Source: UMGS1766 sp963597355 (GTDB lineage: Bacteria; Bacillota; Clostridia; Oscillospirales; Oscillospiraceae). Taken from it: a DNA stretch of 64,000 nt. The notes beneath the pieces were generated by a model, which had not been told where the DNA came from, did not search any database, and saw nothing but the letters and a program-made list of their open reading frames with translations. The translations under genes and the position numbers were made by a program. The DNA is taken from positions 1 to 64,000 of the forward strand of contig CAVBPR010000003.1 of assembly GCA_963597355.1 (NCBI GenBank). Reading direction: 5' to 3'. Shown here one piece after another: positions 8,005-16,102 of the stretch (position 1 is its first letter; each line of letters opens with the position of its first letter).

Positions 8005-9757
8005 ATCTTATTCTCAGCTTTTCCGCCAATTCTCCGTCCGGAGTAACATAAGCTGTGGAATAGGTCGTATAAATTACCATACCCGGTTTTGCGCCGGATG
8101 GTTTTTTGACATACCGCACCGGTGTGTAATCCACAGGGATATTCTGACCTTCCTTGCCTTGGGAAAACCAGGCTGCCAGCATGGCCGCTTCCTTTAAACT
8201 GGAGGCATCCGGTTCTTTTCCCTCCGTCCATAAAATCACATGAGCGCCATGAATCCCCTGGGTGTGCAGCCAGATATCGCTTTTAAACGCCAGCTTCGTT
8301 GTCAGCTGATCATTTTGCACATTGTTGCGTCCTACCGAGATGCGCATACCTGTACTGGAGCAGAACTCCATCGGTTTTGATTTTACCCGCTTCATGCCCT
8401 TCTTTGCCGCTTTTTGAGGGCGCAGATAGCCGTTGTCCTCCAGTTCCTGACGGATTTCGATCAAATCCCGTTCTTCTTCCGAGCAGCGAATGCAGGTGAG
8501 CACACTTTCCAGATAGCTCAGGTCTACCTGCCCTTTGCCAATCTGTTCTGTCAGCACTTTTTCCGCTGTCTTAGCCTTTGCGTAACGTTTAAAATAGGAG
8601 GCCGCATTCTGCTGGGGCGTAAGCAACGGATCGAGTGGGATTTTGGTCATTCCACCGTCTGGATCGTAATAGTTTTCACAAACCAGTTCCTTCATCCCTT
8701 TTTTCATTGCATAAAGATTGGCTGTAATCAACTCTCCACGGATTCGCAATGTTTCGCGGTCCTCTGCCTGTGCTAATTCTTTCTGTTGATTTTCCAGTTT
8801 ACGGGCAGCACGATTGCGAAGATTTGTTACCGATTTGATCAGGTTTGCTCCACGTTGACGGATTCGTTCGCTTTTTTCCCGCTCCGCATAAAAATGATCC
8901 AGTAAAACAGAAAAGGACGGTTCCTGCCGAATTGTCATGCTGTTTCCATACTGACGAATTGTGCAATAAGTAAAATCCTTGGGTTGCCCATCCTTCAGCA
9001 AAACGCAGGGCGTGAATTGCCCTTCCTGAATCATCTCTTTCCAGTGAAGAATCTGGTCCACCAGCGCAGACTCCTCTGTCTGAAACATCCGTCCGTCGGT
9101 GTCACTGGTCAGCGTGAAAGCAATTTCTCTGCAAATCAGAGGAGAAAAGCCCGCAAAATATTCCAGAAGAAAATCTGCAATCTTATGTTCACTGGGTGCC
9201 TGTTTCACCAGGTCAATCAAATCTTCCTGAGCCATCGTCAGTAAATTCATTTTCTGCTGCACCGGAGGCAAGTGATAGAACATTCCCGGCAACACCTGCC
9301 GTTCCTGGTTCATCTCCGCGTCCACTCTGCGCAAACAGTCTATAATGCGCCCGTCCGCACCGGTAAGAATCAAATTTGCACGGCGTCCCATTGCCTCTAA
9401 AATAAAATGCCGGGGCGTGCGATCTCCCAGTTCATCCAGCGTTTCCAGTTCAATGTCTACAACCCGCTCCATAGGCGGCTGGGTTATGGAAAGAATTCTC
9501 CCCCCTGCGAGATGTTTCCGCAACAACATACAAAACATCGGCGGTGTGGCAGGATTGTCACGAAAAGCCTGGGTCAGCTGAATCCTTGGATGCGCCGGAT
9601 TTGCCGTCAGCAGCAGCTTTGCACTGCCTTCTCTACCCCGTACGGCCAGAATGATTTCATCCCGTGTCGGCTGGTAGATCTTATCCACCTTAGCTCCAAC
9701 TACAGTTGGCGTCAGTTCCCGTATCACCGCATTTAAACAAACCGCATCAAGTGGCAT
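8003..9757 (-). CDS. rqcH: RqcH / NFACT-family ribosome quality control protein
   Basis: A 584-residue NFACT protein (formerly FbpA, fibronectin-binding-like) that in Bacillus binds obstructed 50S subunits with tRNA-Ala and adds alanine tails. The N-terminal NFACT-N domain (residues 1-200) includes MFCMLLRKHLAGGRI. A helix-hairpin-helix and coiled-coil region follows (about 270-420), and the NFACT-R domain has RNNVQNDQLTTKLAFKSDIW with the LHTQGIHGAHVIL core. At the position of the Asp-Arg pair needed for tailing the sequence reads PPMERVV, a Glu-Arg pair. The ATG at 9757 follows GGAGGGCGACGAGC and overlaps the mrnC end by 11 bases, suggesting translational coupling. Confidence 0.9.
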   Translation of the reverse strand: MPLDAVCLNAVIRELTPTVVGAKVDKIYQPTRDEIILAVRGREGSAKLLLTANPAHPRIQLTQAFRDNPATPPMFCMLLRKHLAGGRILSITQPPMERVVDIELETLDELGDRTPRHFILEAMGRRANLILTGADGRIIDCLRRVDAEMNQERQVLPGMFYHLPPVQQKMNLLTMAQEDLIDLVKQAPSEHKIADFLLEYFAGFSPLICREIAFTLTSDTDGRMFQTEESALVDQILHWKEMIQEGQFTPCVLLKDGQPKDFTYCTIRQYGNSMTIRQEPSFSVLLDHFYAEREKSERIRQRGANLIKSVTNLRNRAARKLENQQKELAQAEDRETLRIRGELITANLYAMKKGMKELVCENYYDPDGGMTKIPLDPLLTPQQNAASYFKRYAKAKTAEKVLTEQIGKGQVDLSYLESVLTCIRCSEEERDLIEIRQELEDNGYLRPQKAAKKGMKRVKSKPMEFCSSTGMRISVGRNNVQNDQLTTKLAFKSDIWLHTQGIHGAHVILWTEGKEPDASSLKEAAMLAAWFSQGKEGQNIPVDYTPVRYVKKPSGAKPGMVIYTTYSTAYVTPDGELAEKLRIR

Positions 9758-10163
9758 GCTCGTCGCCCTCCATAATGGCCGCAAAGAGCTCATTTAAGCG
9801 GTCTCTTCTGCCATTTAAATAGAGATAGCCAAACAGCGCTTCCAAGGCCGTTGCATGCATATACTCTCCCCGGCTGGCGTTTTTCGGAATTGTACCTACA
9901 TGGGCATTGCGGCCACGGTGCGCCACGGTAATCTCCTCTGCAGTCAACATAGGCTCAATGCGATGCATTGCCTGTGCCTGATAAGAGGCCCGCACACGGG
10001 AAACCGTTTCCCGATGCAGATTCTGTTTTTTTCCAAATCCATTGGAAATCAACCAACTGCGCACCATCAGTTCATACACGCCATCGCCCAAATGCGCAAG
10101 TCCCAGTGCACTGACGGCAAGAATTTCTTCCCGTGGCAAATGCAAATCAAAATAATCTGTCAT
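9747..10163 (-). CDS. mrnC: mini-ribonuclease III
   Basis: A 138-residue RNase III-like protein without a double-stranded RNA-binding domain. The catalytic LGDGVYEL motif lies near residue 25. The family signature RGRNAHVGTIPKNASRGEY precedes TALEALFGYLYL, which carries the second acidic site. In Bacillus, MrnC matures 23S rRNA ends. It is usually found by cysS and rlmB; here it precedes rqcH, overlapping it by 11 bases, and follows an EamA transporter gene by 3 bases, so the minus-strand genes from 11045 to 8003 may form one transcript with ribosome-related members. Confidence 0.9.
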   Translation of the reverse strand: MTDYFDLHLPREEILAVSALGLAHLGDGVYELMVRSWLISNGFGKKQNLHRETVSRVRASYQAQAMHRIEPMLTAEEITVAHRGRNAHVGTIPKNASRGEYMHATALEALFGYLYLNGRRDRLNELFAAIMEGDEHAT

Positions 10164-10166
10164 GCT

Positions 10167-11045
10167 TTACTCCTCTGGCCGTGCCAACTTCAATCGGCCA
10201 TTATTATACAAAAAGACAAACACCGCTGCAGCAATAATCAGGCCATACCCCAAAAAGCTCCATCCATCCGGCAACTGGCCAAAGACAAAGAATCCAATGA
10301 TTGTGGAAAAAATAATCTGAGTGTAATCATATACGGACACTTCCCTTCCCGCCGCATAGGTGTATGCCTGCGTCACGCCAAACTGGCCTCCTGCTGCGGC
10401 AAATCCTGCGCAGCACAGCATAAGCAGTTGATATAACGTCATGGAGTGGTAGTTCAGCACTAAAAACGGCACCGTTGCCAGGCAGGAAAAGCCGGAAAAG
10501 AACGCCACGATTGTAGGGCTTTTTACACCTCTCAGGCCAAGGATTCGCACCTGCGTATAGGCAAATCCTGCTCCAATTCCTCCCATCAGACCAATCAGGG
10601 AAGGCAATAATGCCATGTTTGTAAACGTCGGTTTGATCACAAATAAACTTCCTACAAACGCAGTAATTACCGCAGCAACCTGCCAATGGCTCAGCTTTTC
10701 CTTTAAGAGAAAATAAGAGAATATGATCACACAAAACGGAGACATTTTATTCAGCATGGACGCATCGGATTGCGCCAGGTGATCTACCGCATAAAAGTTG
10801 CCGAAAATGCCAACCGTTCCTGCAAAAGAACGGAGAAACAGATGCGTGAAATTCCCCTTTCCTATATGAAACCCCTGTCCGGATCGAATCAGAATAATAA
10901 CGGCAAAAATAAGCGCCACCGCATTGCGAAAAAACGCTTTCTGCGGTGTTGGCAAATCGCCGGCCAGGCGAACAAACATATTCATAAGTGAAAAACAAAA
11001 AGCAGAGGCAATAATACAAAGAATGCCTTTCGTACGACGATTCAC
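10167..11045 (-). CDS. EamA/DMT-family transporter
   Basis: A ten-helix drug/metabolite-superfamily permease of about 292 residues with two EamA repeats, beginning with the AFCFSLMNMFVRLAGD helix and a second repeat starting near GLMGGIGAGFAYTQVRILG. The substrate is unknown; relatives carry amino acids, nucleobases or small metabolites. I prefer the GTG at 11045, which follows GGGGGAAGAATT, over a TTG at 11075 without a good ribosome site. It lies 46 bases downstream of hslO and 3 bases upstream of mrnC. Confidence 0.8.
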   Translation of the reverse strand: MNRRTKGILCIIASAFCFSLMNMFVRLAGDLPTPQKAFFRNAVALIFAVIILIRSGQGFHIGKGNFTHLFLRSFAGTVGIFGNFYAVDHLAQSDASMLNKMSPFCVIIFSYFLLKEKLSHWQVAAVITAFVGSLFVIKPTFTNMALLPSLIGLMGGIGAGFAYTQVRILGLRGVKSPTIVAFFSGFSCLATVPFLVLNYHSMTLYQLLMLCCAGFAAAGGQFGVTQAYTYAAGREVSVYDYTQIIFSTIIGFFVFGQLPDGWSFLGYGLIIAAAVFVFLYNNGRLKLARPEE

Positions 11046-11091
11046 AATTCTTCCCCCAGGAAATCTCTTAAACAATTATCTGCTGTTTCGG

Positions 11092-11967
11092 TTACATATT
11101 TTTCAGAATTTCTTCCAGCTCTGCCCGGTCATAATGGTAAACCTGGTCGCAAAACTGGCATGTCAAATCGGCGCAGCCCTGTTCTTCGATCAGAGAGTTC
11201 ATTTCTTCCCGTCCCATGCTGATCAGGGCTCGCGTCACACGGTCACGACTGCAATAGCACCGATATTCCACAGGAGTTGTCTCCAGCACCTCAAGCTCAA
11301 ATTCTTCTAAAACGCTGCGAATTAACTCAAGGGTTGTCTTACCTTCTGCCAGGGCACTGGTTACGCTCCCCACTTTGCGAATTCCCCGCTCCACCTTATC
11401 AATGGCCGCATCATCTGCTCCGGGCAGCAGCTGAATCAGATATCCGCCTGCTGTCAGCACTTCTCCACCGTCTTTTTTCACCAGCACCCCCAGGGCACAG
11501 GCCGTTGGAATCTGCTCGCTTTCAGCAAAATAAGCGGTAACATCCTCTGCAATTTCTCCGCTGACCAGGGAAATGCTTCCCACGTAGGGCTCCTTCATCC
11601 CCAAATCCTTTATTACAGTCAGATATCCGCCGCCCACTGCGGCACCCACATCCAACTTTCCCTCATACTTACGGGGGACATCAACCTCCGGATGCATCAC
11701 AAATCCACGCACATTGCCCGTGCTGTCTGACACGCAGGTGATACCGCCCAACGGGCCATCGCCTTTTACCTGAAGTGTCAGTGATTGGTCATCACCCTTT
11801 AATTGATTTCCCATCAGGGATGCCGCCAACAGGGTGCGTCCCATGGCGGCCGTTGCCGTTGCCTTGCTGTGATGAATTTCCTGTGCTCTGCGAACGATAT
11901 CCGTTCCGGTAATCGCAGAGGCCATCACCATGCCGTCAGTTGTAATTGTGCGAACGATTTCTCCCAT
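11092..11967 (-). CDS. hslO: Hsp33 redox-regulated chaperonin
   Basis: A 291-residue Hsp33. The C-terminal redox switch has the CYC pair near residue 238 and CQFC near 270, together the CXC/CXXC zinc site that is oxidised to activate the holdase. The N-terminal domain shows GQ-like blocks MGRTLLAASLMGNQLKGDD and GPLGGITC typical of the family. Length is normal. The start at 11967 is the family start. The gene probably opens the minus-strand run that continues into the EamA transporter gene. Confidence 0.93.
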   Translation of the reverse strand: MGEIVRTITTDGMVMASAITGTDIVRRAQEIHHSKATATAAMGRTLLAASLMGNQLKGDDQSLTLQVKGDGPLGGITCVSDSTGNVRGFVMHPEVDVPRKYEGKLDVGAAVGGGYLTVIKDLGMKEPYVGSISLVSGEIAEDVTAYFAESEQIPTACALGVLVKKDGGEVLTAGGYLIQLLPGADDAAIDKVERGIRKVGSVTSALAEGKTTLELIRSVLEEFELEVLETTPVEYRCYCSRDRVTRALISMGREEMNSLIEEQGCADLTCQFCDQVYHYDRAELEEILKNM

Positions 11968-12027
11968 CGTTTTATGCTCCTTTATATTTCAAACACGAAT
12001 TGTTCTTATTATTCACTCTGTCCTTGT

Positions 12028-12321
12028 TCACTTTTGTGCTTTTCTGCGGGCAATCACGTCTTTATAACCATCCTCACCATAGTTCAGCGCCCGGTTCACC
12101 CGGCTGATGGTTGCACTGCTGGCTCCGGTGGCCTCCAAGATATCACTATAGACCATTCCCTGATCCAGCAAAACCGCTACATCATAGCGCTGTTCCATCG
12201 CCCGCAGCTCCGAAATTGTGCACAAATCCTTGAAAAATCGACGGCATTCCTCTTCGTTTTGCAGCGTGAGGATCGCGCGGTATAATTCTTGACTGTTAAT
12301 TTTGTCAGACGCTTTTGACAT
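12028..12321 (-). CDS. YerC/YecD-family TrpR-like DNA-binding protein
   Basis: A 97-residue helix-turn-helix protein of the Trp-repressor-like superfamily. Its SELRAMEQRYDVAVLLDQGM and the following DILEATGASSATISRVNRAL form the DNA-binding region as in YerC. In Bacillus the function is poorly defined. I chose the ATG at 12321; a GTG three codons upstream is possible. It is transcribed divergently from purA, leaving 185 bases that contain the purA promoter. Confidence 0.85.
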   Translation of the reverse strand: MSKASDKINSQELYRAILTLQNEEECRRFFKDLCTISELRAMEQRYDVAVLLDQGMVYSDILEATGASSATISRVNRALNYGEDGYKDVIARRKAQK

Positions 12322-12409
12322 ACGCCTCACGTTCCCTTCTACTTTTTCTATGTATAGTGAATTTTAACAGATTAGTGTATAAAAGTAAACAGCATTTTTC
12401 ATTTTTACC

Positions 12410-12438
12410 TTGAAACAAAGCTCTTTATCGCTTATAAT
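12410..12438 (+). promoter_or_regulatory. sigma-A promoter of purA
   Basis: TTGAAA (12410-12415) and a perfect TATAAT (12433-12438) are separated by 17 bases, about 68 bases before the purA start. Confidence 0.8.
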
Positions 12439-12506
12439 GAGTAGGCTGACATAGATACGCGCGGGATAGGGCAAAATTGCAAAACCCCGTGCCAGGAGGA
12501 AATACT

Positions 12507-13799
12507 ATGGTAAAAGCGATCGTCGGCGCCAACTGGGGCGACGAAGGTAAGGGTAAAATCACCGATATGCTGGCGGAACACTCTGATGTTGTCGTTCGCT
12601 TTCAAGGCGGAGCCAATGCAGGGCATACCATTATCAACGACTATGGCCGTTTCGCACTGCACATCCTGCCATCCGGCATTTTTTATCCCCACACTACGAA
12701 CATCATCGGAAATGGCGTTGCGCTGGACATTATGAAACTGGTAAGCGAGCTGAAAAGCATTACCGACCAGGGTGTACCGGCTCCCAACATGATCATTTCC
12801 GAGCGGGCTCAGATTCTGATGCCCTACCATGCACTTCAGGATGCTTATGAAGAAGAGCGCCTGGGCGGCAAAGCCTTCGGTTCTACCAAATCCGGAATTG
12901 CACCTTTTTATTCGGACAAATATGCAAAAATCGGCATTCAGGTAGCGGATCTCTATGATGACGAACGCCTGCACAGCCGCCTGTCCGCTGCTGTAGAGAT
13001 GAAGAACATCATCTTTGAGCACCTCTACCACAAACCGCCGGTAGATTGCGAAGCACTTTACCAGCAGTTGCTGGAGTACCGCGAATTGATTCGCCCCTAT
13101 GTTGGCGATGCGGTCACCTTCGTTCACAAGGCCTTGAAAGAAGGCAAAACCATTCTGCTGGAAGGACAGCTGGGCAGCATGAAGGATCCTGACCTGGGAA
13201 TCTGCCCCATGACTACTTCTTCCCACACACTGGCCGGCTTCGGAACAGTAGGCGCCTGTGTGCCGCCTACCGCAGTGGAAGATGTTATCTGCGTTACCAA
13301 GAGCTACTCTTCCTGTGTTGGCTCTCAAACCGAACCCTTTGTCAGCGAGCTGATAGGCGATGCGGGTGACGAGCTCCGTCGCCGCGGCGGCGATAAGGGC
13401 GAGTTCGGTGCAACTACCGGTCGTCCCCGTCGTGTTGGCTGGTTTGATACCGTTGCAACCAAATACGGCTGCATGGTGCAGGGCGCAACCCAGGTTGCTT
13501 TGACTTGTCTGGATGTTTTAAGTTATCTGGATGAGATCAAGGTCTGCACCGGCTATGAAATCGATGGTGAAATCAGCGACACGTTCCCTGTTCCCGCAAA
13601 GCTGGGGCGTGCAAAGCCGGTCTTTACAACCCTGCCCGGTTGGAAAACCGACATCCGCGGCATTACGGACTACAACCAGCTTCCGGAAAACGCCAAGGCC
13701 TACGTTGATTTCCTGGAGCAGAAAATTGAAGCCCCTATTACCATCGTATCCACCGGTCCAAAGCGTCATGAAATTTGCTCTCGTACCAGCAAACTCTGA
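12507..13799 (+). CDS. purA: adenylosuccinate synthetase
   Basis: A 430-residue enzyme that joins IMP and aspartate using GTP, the first committed step to AMP. The P-loop region GANWGDEGKGKITD (residues 7-20), GGANAGHTI near 38, STKSGIAPFYSDK near 130 and the C-terminal GPKRHEI are present. The middle region differs from textbook PurA: where most enzymes have a GTYPFVTSSN-like loop, this one reads DLGICPMTTSSHTLAG. The ATG at 12507 follows CCAGGAGGAAATACT. A strong promoter lies upstream and a terminator downstream, so it is monocistronic. Confidence 0.92.
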   Translation: MVKAIVGANWGDEGKGKITDMLAEHSDVVVRFQGGANAGHTIINDYGRFALHILPSGIFYPHTTNIIGNGVALDIMKLVSELKSITDQGVPAPNMIISERAQILMPYHALQDAYEEERLGGKAFGSTKSGIAPFYSDKYAKIGIQVADLYDDERLHSRLSAAVEMKNIIFEHLYHKPPVDCEALYQQLLEYRELIRPYVGDAVTFVHKALKEGKTILLEGQLGSMKDPDLGICPMTTSSHTLAGFGTVGACVPPTAVEDVICVTKSYSSCVGSQTEPFVSELIGDAGDELRRRGGDKGEFGATTGRPRRVGWFDTVATKYGCMVQGATQVALTCLDVLSYLDEIKVCTGYEIDGEISDTFPVPAKLGRAKPVFTTLPGWKTDIRGITDYNQLPENAKAYVDFLEQKIEAPITIVSTGPKRHEICSRTSKL

Positions 13800-13819
13800 T
13801 ATTTTTCTATAACGACTAC

Positions 13820-13852
13820 ACGGCGGCAGATGCAAAGTGCATCTGCCGCCGT
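13820..13852. terminator. bidirectional terminator
   Basis: ACGGCGGCAGATGC and GCATCTGCCGCCGT are perfect complements with a 5-base loop, followed by GTTTTT, between the convergent purA and AGCS genes. Confidence 0.9.
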
Positions 13853-13875
13853 CGTGTTTTTAATCGCAATATTAT

Positions 13876-15312
13876 TTACTGTTTCCACGCACCAGACTCA
13901 TCTTCAATTCCAAACTGTTCCGGGTGGAACACCGGATTGATTCCCTGTTTTTTCTGCTGTTCGTAGTCCTTCAAAATTGCGGCCGCTTTGGGTGCCAGAA
14001 GGGCAATGGCAATAATATTCGCCCATGCCATCAGGCCATAACCAATGTCGCCCATCGCCCACATTGCATCTGCATTGATTACAGCACCCAGGAAAGATGC
14101 AATCAGGAAAATAACGCGGCCCACTGCAACTGCTGTTTTGCTGTTTCCGCTCAAATAACGGATATTGGATTCTGCCTGATAACAATAGCTGGTCATGGAC
14201 GTAAACACAAACAGTACGATAATAATCGCCAGCATCTTACCGGCCCAACTGCCCATGCTGTTTACCAGAGCATATTGCGTCCACTTGATTCCTGCCTCCA
14301 GGCCGTTGGTCTGACTGAGCAACAGGTTGCCCGCTCCATCTGTAACGTCAAAGGTATTCGTAAGCAGGACAATGAATGCGGTAGAAGATCCAATGAACAG
14401 AGTATCTACATAAATGGAAAAACTCTGAATCAGTCCCTGCTTTGCGGGATGAGAGCACTCGGCGGTAGCAGAAACAATTGCGCCGCAGCCCATGCCTGCT
14501 TCATTGGAATAAATTCCCCGCTTTACTCCCCAGGACACGGCAGATCCCAGAATACCGCCAAATACTGCGTGCACGCCGAAGGCAGACTGAAGGATCATTG
14601 CCAAAACGGCAGGAAGCCGAGTAATGTTTGTAAAGAGAATAAACAACGCTGCCAGAATATAAACCGCACACATCAGCGGAGCCAGAAGTTCTGCCATTCG
14701 GGCAATGCGCTTGATGCTGCCAAAAACAACAATTCCGAGGATAATGCAGCAGATAAAACCAACCACAATTTTATTGACCGAAAATGCCTCTTCAAACACG
14801 GTAGCCAAAGAGTTGATCTGCACGCCGGGCATCAACAGACCCGGGCCGAGAAAAGCGACAATTGCAAAGACAATCGCATAGGGCTTGCACTTTAAACCCT
14901 TTTCAATGTAGTAGGCAGGACCGCCCTGAAAACTGCCGTCCGCATTGCGCACTTTATATGCCTGTGCCAGCGCGGACTCTGCATAGGCAGACACCGCTCC
15001 AATCAGCGCAATGATCCACATCCAAAATACAGAACCGGGTCCGCCATAAAAAATAGCCGAAGCAACACCGGCAATATTTCCCATGCCGACGCGTGCACCT
15101 ACCGTAGTAGCAAAGGATTGAAACGGGGTAATTCCTTCGCTTTTACACTCTTCTTTGTCTGTCAGCAGGCGAACCATTTCCTTTATCAATCGAATCTGGG
15201 GAAACCGCATACGAAGGGACAGATACAGACCGACGCCGAGGCACAGCAACACCAGCACCATGCTCCAGACAATTCCATCCACGTTGCTCACAAATTGGGA
15301 GAACTGTTCCAT
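13876..15312 (-). CDS. AGCS-family sodium:alanine/glycine symporter (copy 1)
   Basis: A polytopic symporter of about 478 residues that would import alanine or glycine with Na+. The family signature is visible: MGNIAGVASAIFYGGPGSVFW near residue 80 and SNEAGMGCGAIVSATA near 290, then a C-terminal LLAPKA segment. I chose the ATG at 15312, which follows GAAAGAGGTTTT. This is the first of three AGCS genes in the window; unlike the other two it has no recognisable glycine riboswitch in its leader. Confidence 0.9.
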   Translation of the reverse strand: MEQFSQFVSNVDGIVWSMVLVLLCLGVGLYLSLRMRFPQIRLIKEMVRLLTDKEECKSEGITPFQSFATTVGARVGMGNIAGVASAIFYGGPGSVFWMWIIALIGAVSAYAESALAQAYKVRNADGSFQGGPAYYIEKGLKCKPYAIVFAIVAFLGPGLLMPGVQINSLATVFEEAFSVNKIVVGFICCIILGIVVFGSIKRIARMAELLAPLMCAVYILAALFILFTNITRLPAVLAMILQSAFGVHAVFGGILGSAVSWGVKRGIYSNEAGMGCGAIVSATAECSHPAKQGLIQSFSIYVDTLFIGSSTAFIVLLTNTFDVTDGAGNLLLSQTNGLEAGIKWTQYALVNSMGSWAGKMLAIIIVLFVFTSMTSYCYQAESNIRYLSGNSKTAVAVGRVIFLIASFLGAVINADAMWAMGDIGYGLMAWANIIAIALLAPKAAAILKDYEQQKKQGINPVFHPEQFGIEDESGAWKQ

Positions 15313-15370
15313 AAAACCTCTTTCTGATTGACTAACTTGCAATCACAATAACATAATTTGAAAAAAATAC

Positions 15371-15404
15371 GCTCTAATTTGCGGGGATCCACACAAATTA
15401 GAGC
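15371..15404. terminator. isolated terminator-like hairpin in a divergent intergenic region
   Basis: GCTCTAATTTG and CAAATTAGAGC form an 11-bp stem with a 12-base loop; the plus strand continues TGTTTTTT and the minus strand GTATTTTTTTC. It lies upstream of both flanking genes (AGCS copy 1 and the deaminase), so it would act as a leader attenuator or insulator rather than a gene-end terminator. Confidence 0.6.
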
Positions 15405-15530
15405 TGTTTTTTCACAGCATTGTTGTTATAATACAATAAATTTGAGAAAAAATCAAATCATCCTTTCCGCAATTTGCCCTCTCTTGGCAAATTACAGATT
15501 TGAATTCCTCCGCCGGATGATAAAAATTTA

Positions 15531-15539
15531 TGCTATAAT
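15531..15539 (+). promoter_or_regulatory. extended -10 promoter of the deaminase gene
   Basis: TGC followed by TATAAT (15534-15539) is an extended -10 element; no good -35 is seen at the usual distance. It lies 30 bases before the ATG at 15570. Confidence 0.5.
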
Positions 15540-15569
15540 AAATAAAAATAGTTGAGAGAAGGAAATCAA

Positions 15570-16034
15570 ATGAACGATGAACAATTCATGCGGCAGGCAA
15601 TTGCCTTATCTGCTGCCGCTGTAGCACATGGCAACGAACCTTTCGGTGCCGTCCTTGTGAAAGACAATACCGTCGTATACACCAACGAGAACCAGATTTA
15701 TACTGCCCATGACCCGACTTTTCACGGCGAGGCCGGACTGATTCGTCGCTTCTGTGAAGAAACCGGCATCACAAACCTGGAGGATTACACCCTGTATTCC
15801 AGCTGTGAGCCCTGTTTTATGTGCAGCGGCGCCCTCGTCTGGGTCAAGCTTGGACGGTTGGTCTACGGTGCCAGCAACGATGATCTGGAACAGCTGCTTG
15901 GTAATCGGGGCTGCAATTGTTCCCGAATTGTATTTGAAAACTCCTTCTGGCAGCCCGACGTCACCAGCGGAATTCTGCGCGAAGAAAGCCTTGCCATCCT
16001 GCGAGAGTATTTTGCCAAGCACGAGAAGGGATAA
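15570..16034 (+). CDS. nucleoside/cytidine deaminase-like zinc hydrolase
   Basis: A 154-residue member of the cytidine-deaminase superfamily. The zinc ligands are FHGEAGL (HGE in place of the commoner HAE) near residue 52 and CEPCFMCSGAL near 80. The closest remembered relatives are guanine deaminases and uncharacterised nucleoside deaminases; it lacks features that would make it clearly the tRNA adenosine deaminase. The ATG at 15570 follows GAAGGAAATCAA. It ends 68 bases before the PocR-domain sensor gene on the same strand, so co-transcription is possible. Confidence 0.8.
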   Translation: MNDEQFMRQAIALSAAAVAHGNEPFGAVLVKDNTVVYTNENQIYTAHDPTFHGEAGLIRRFCEETGITNLEDYTLYSSCEPCFMCSGALVWVKLGRLVYGASNDDLEQLLGNRGCNCSRIVFENSFWQPDVTSGILREESLAILREYFAKHEKG

Positions 16035-16102
16035 CACCATTACTGTAGTAACACATCCTCTTCTTAGCGCATACGATTAAGATAGGAGTTGGATCATACA
16101 CC

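Noticed and set aside
12432..13328. 298-residue minus-strand frame opposite purA
   Set aside because: Antisense to purA and to its promoter, no independent support.
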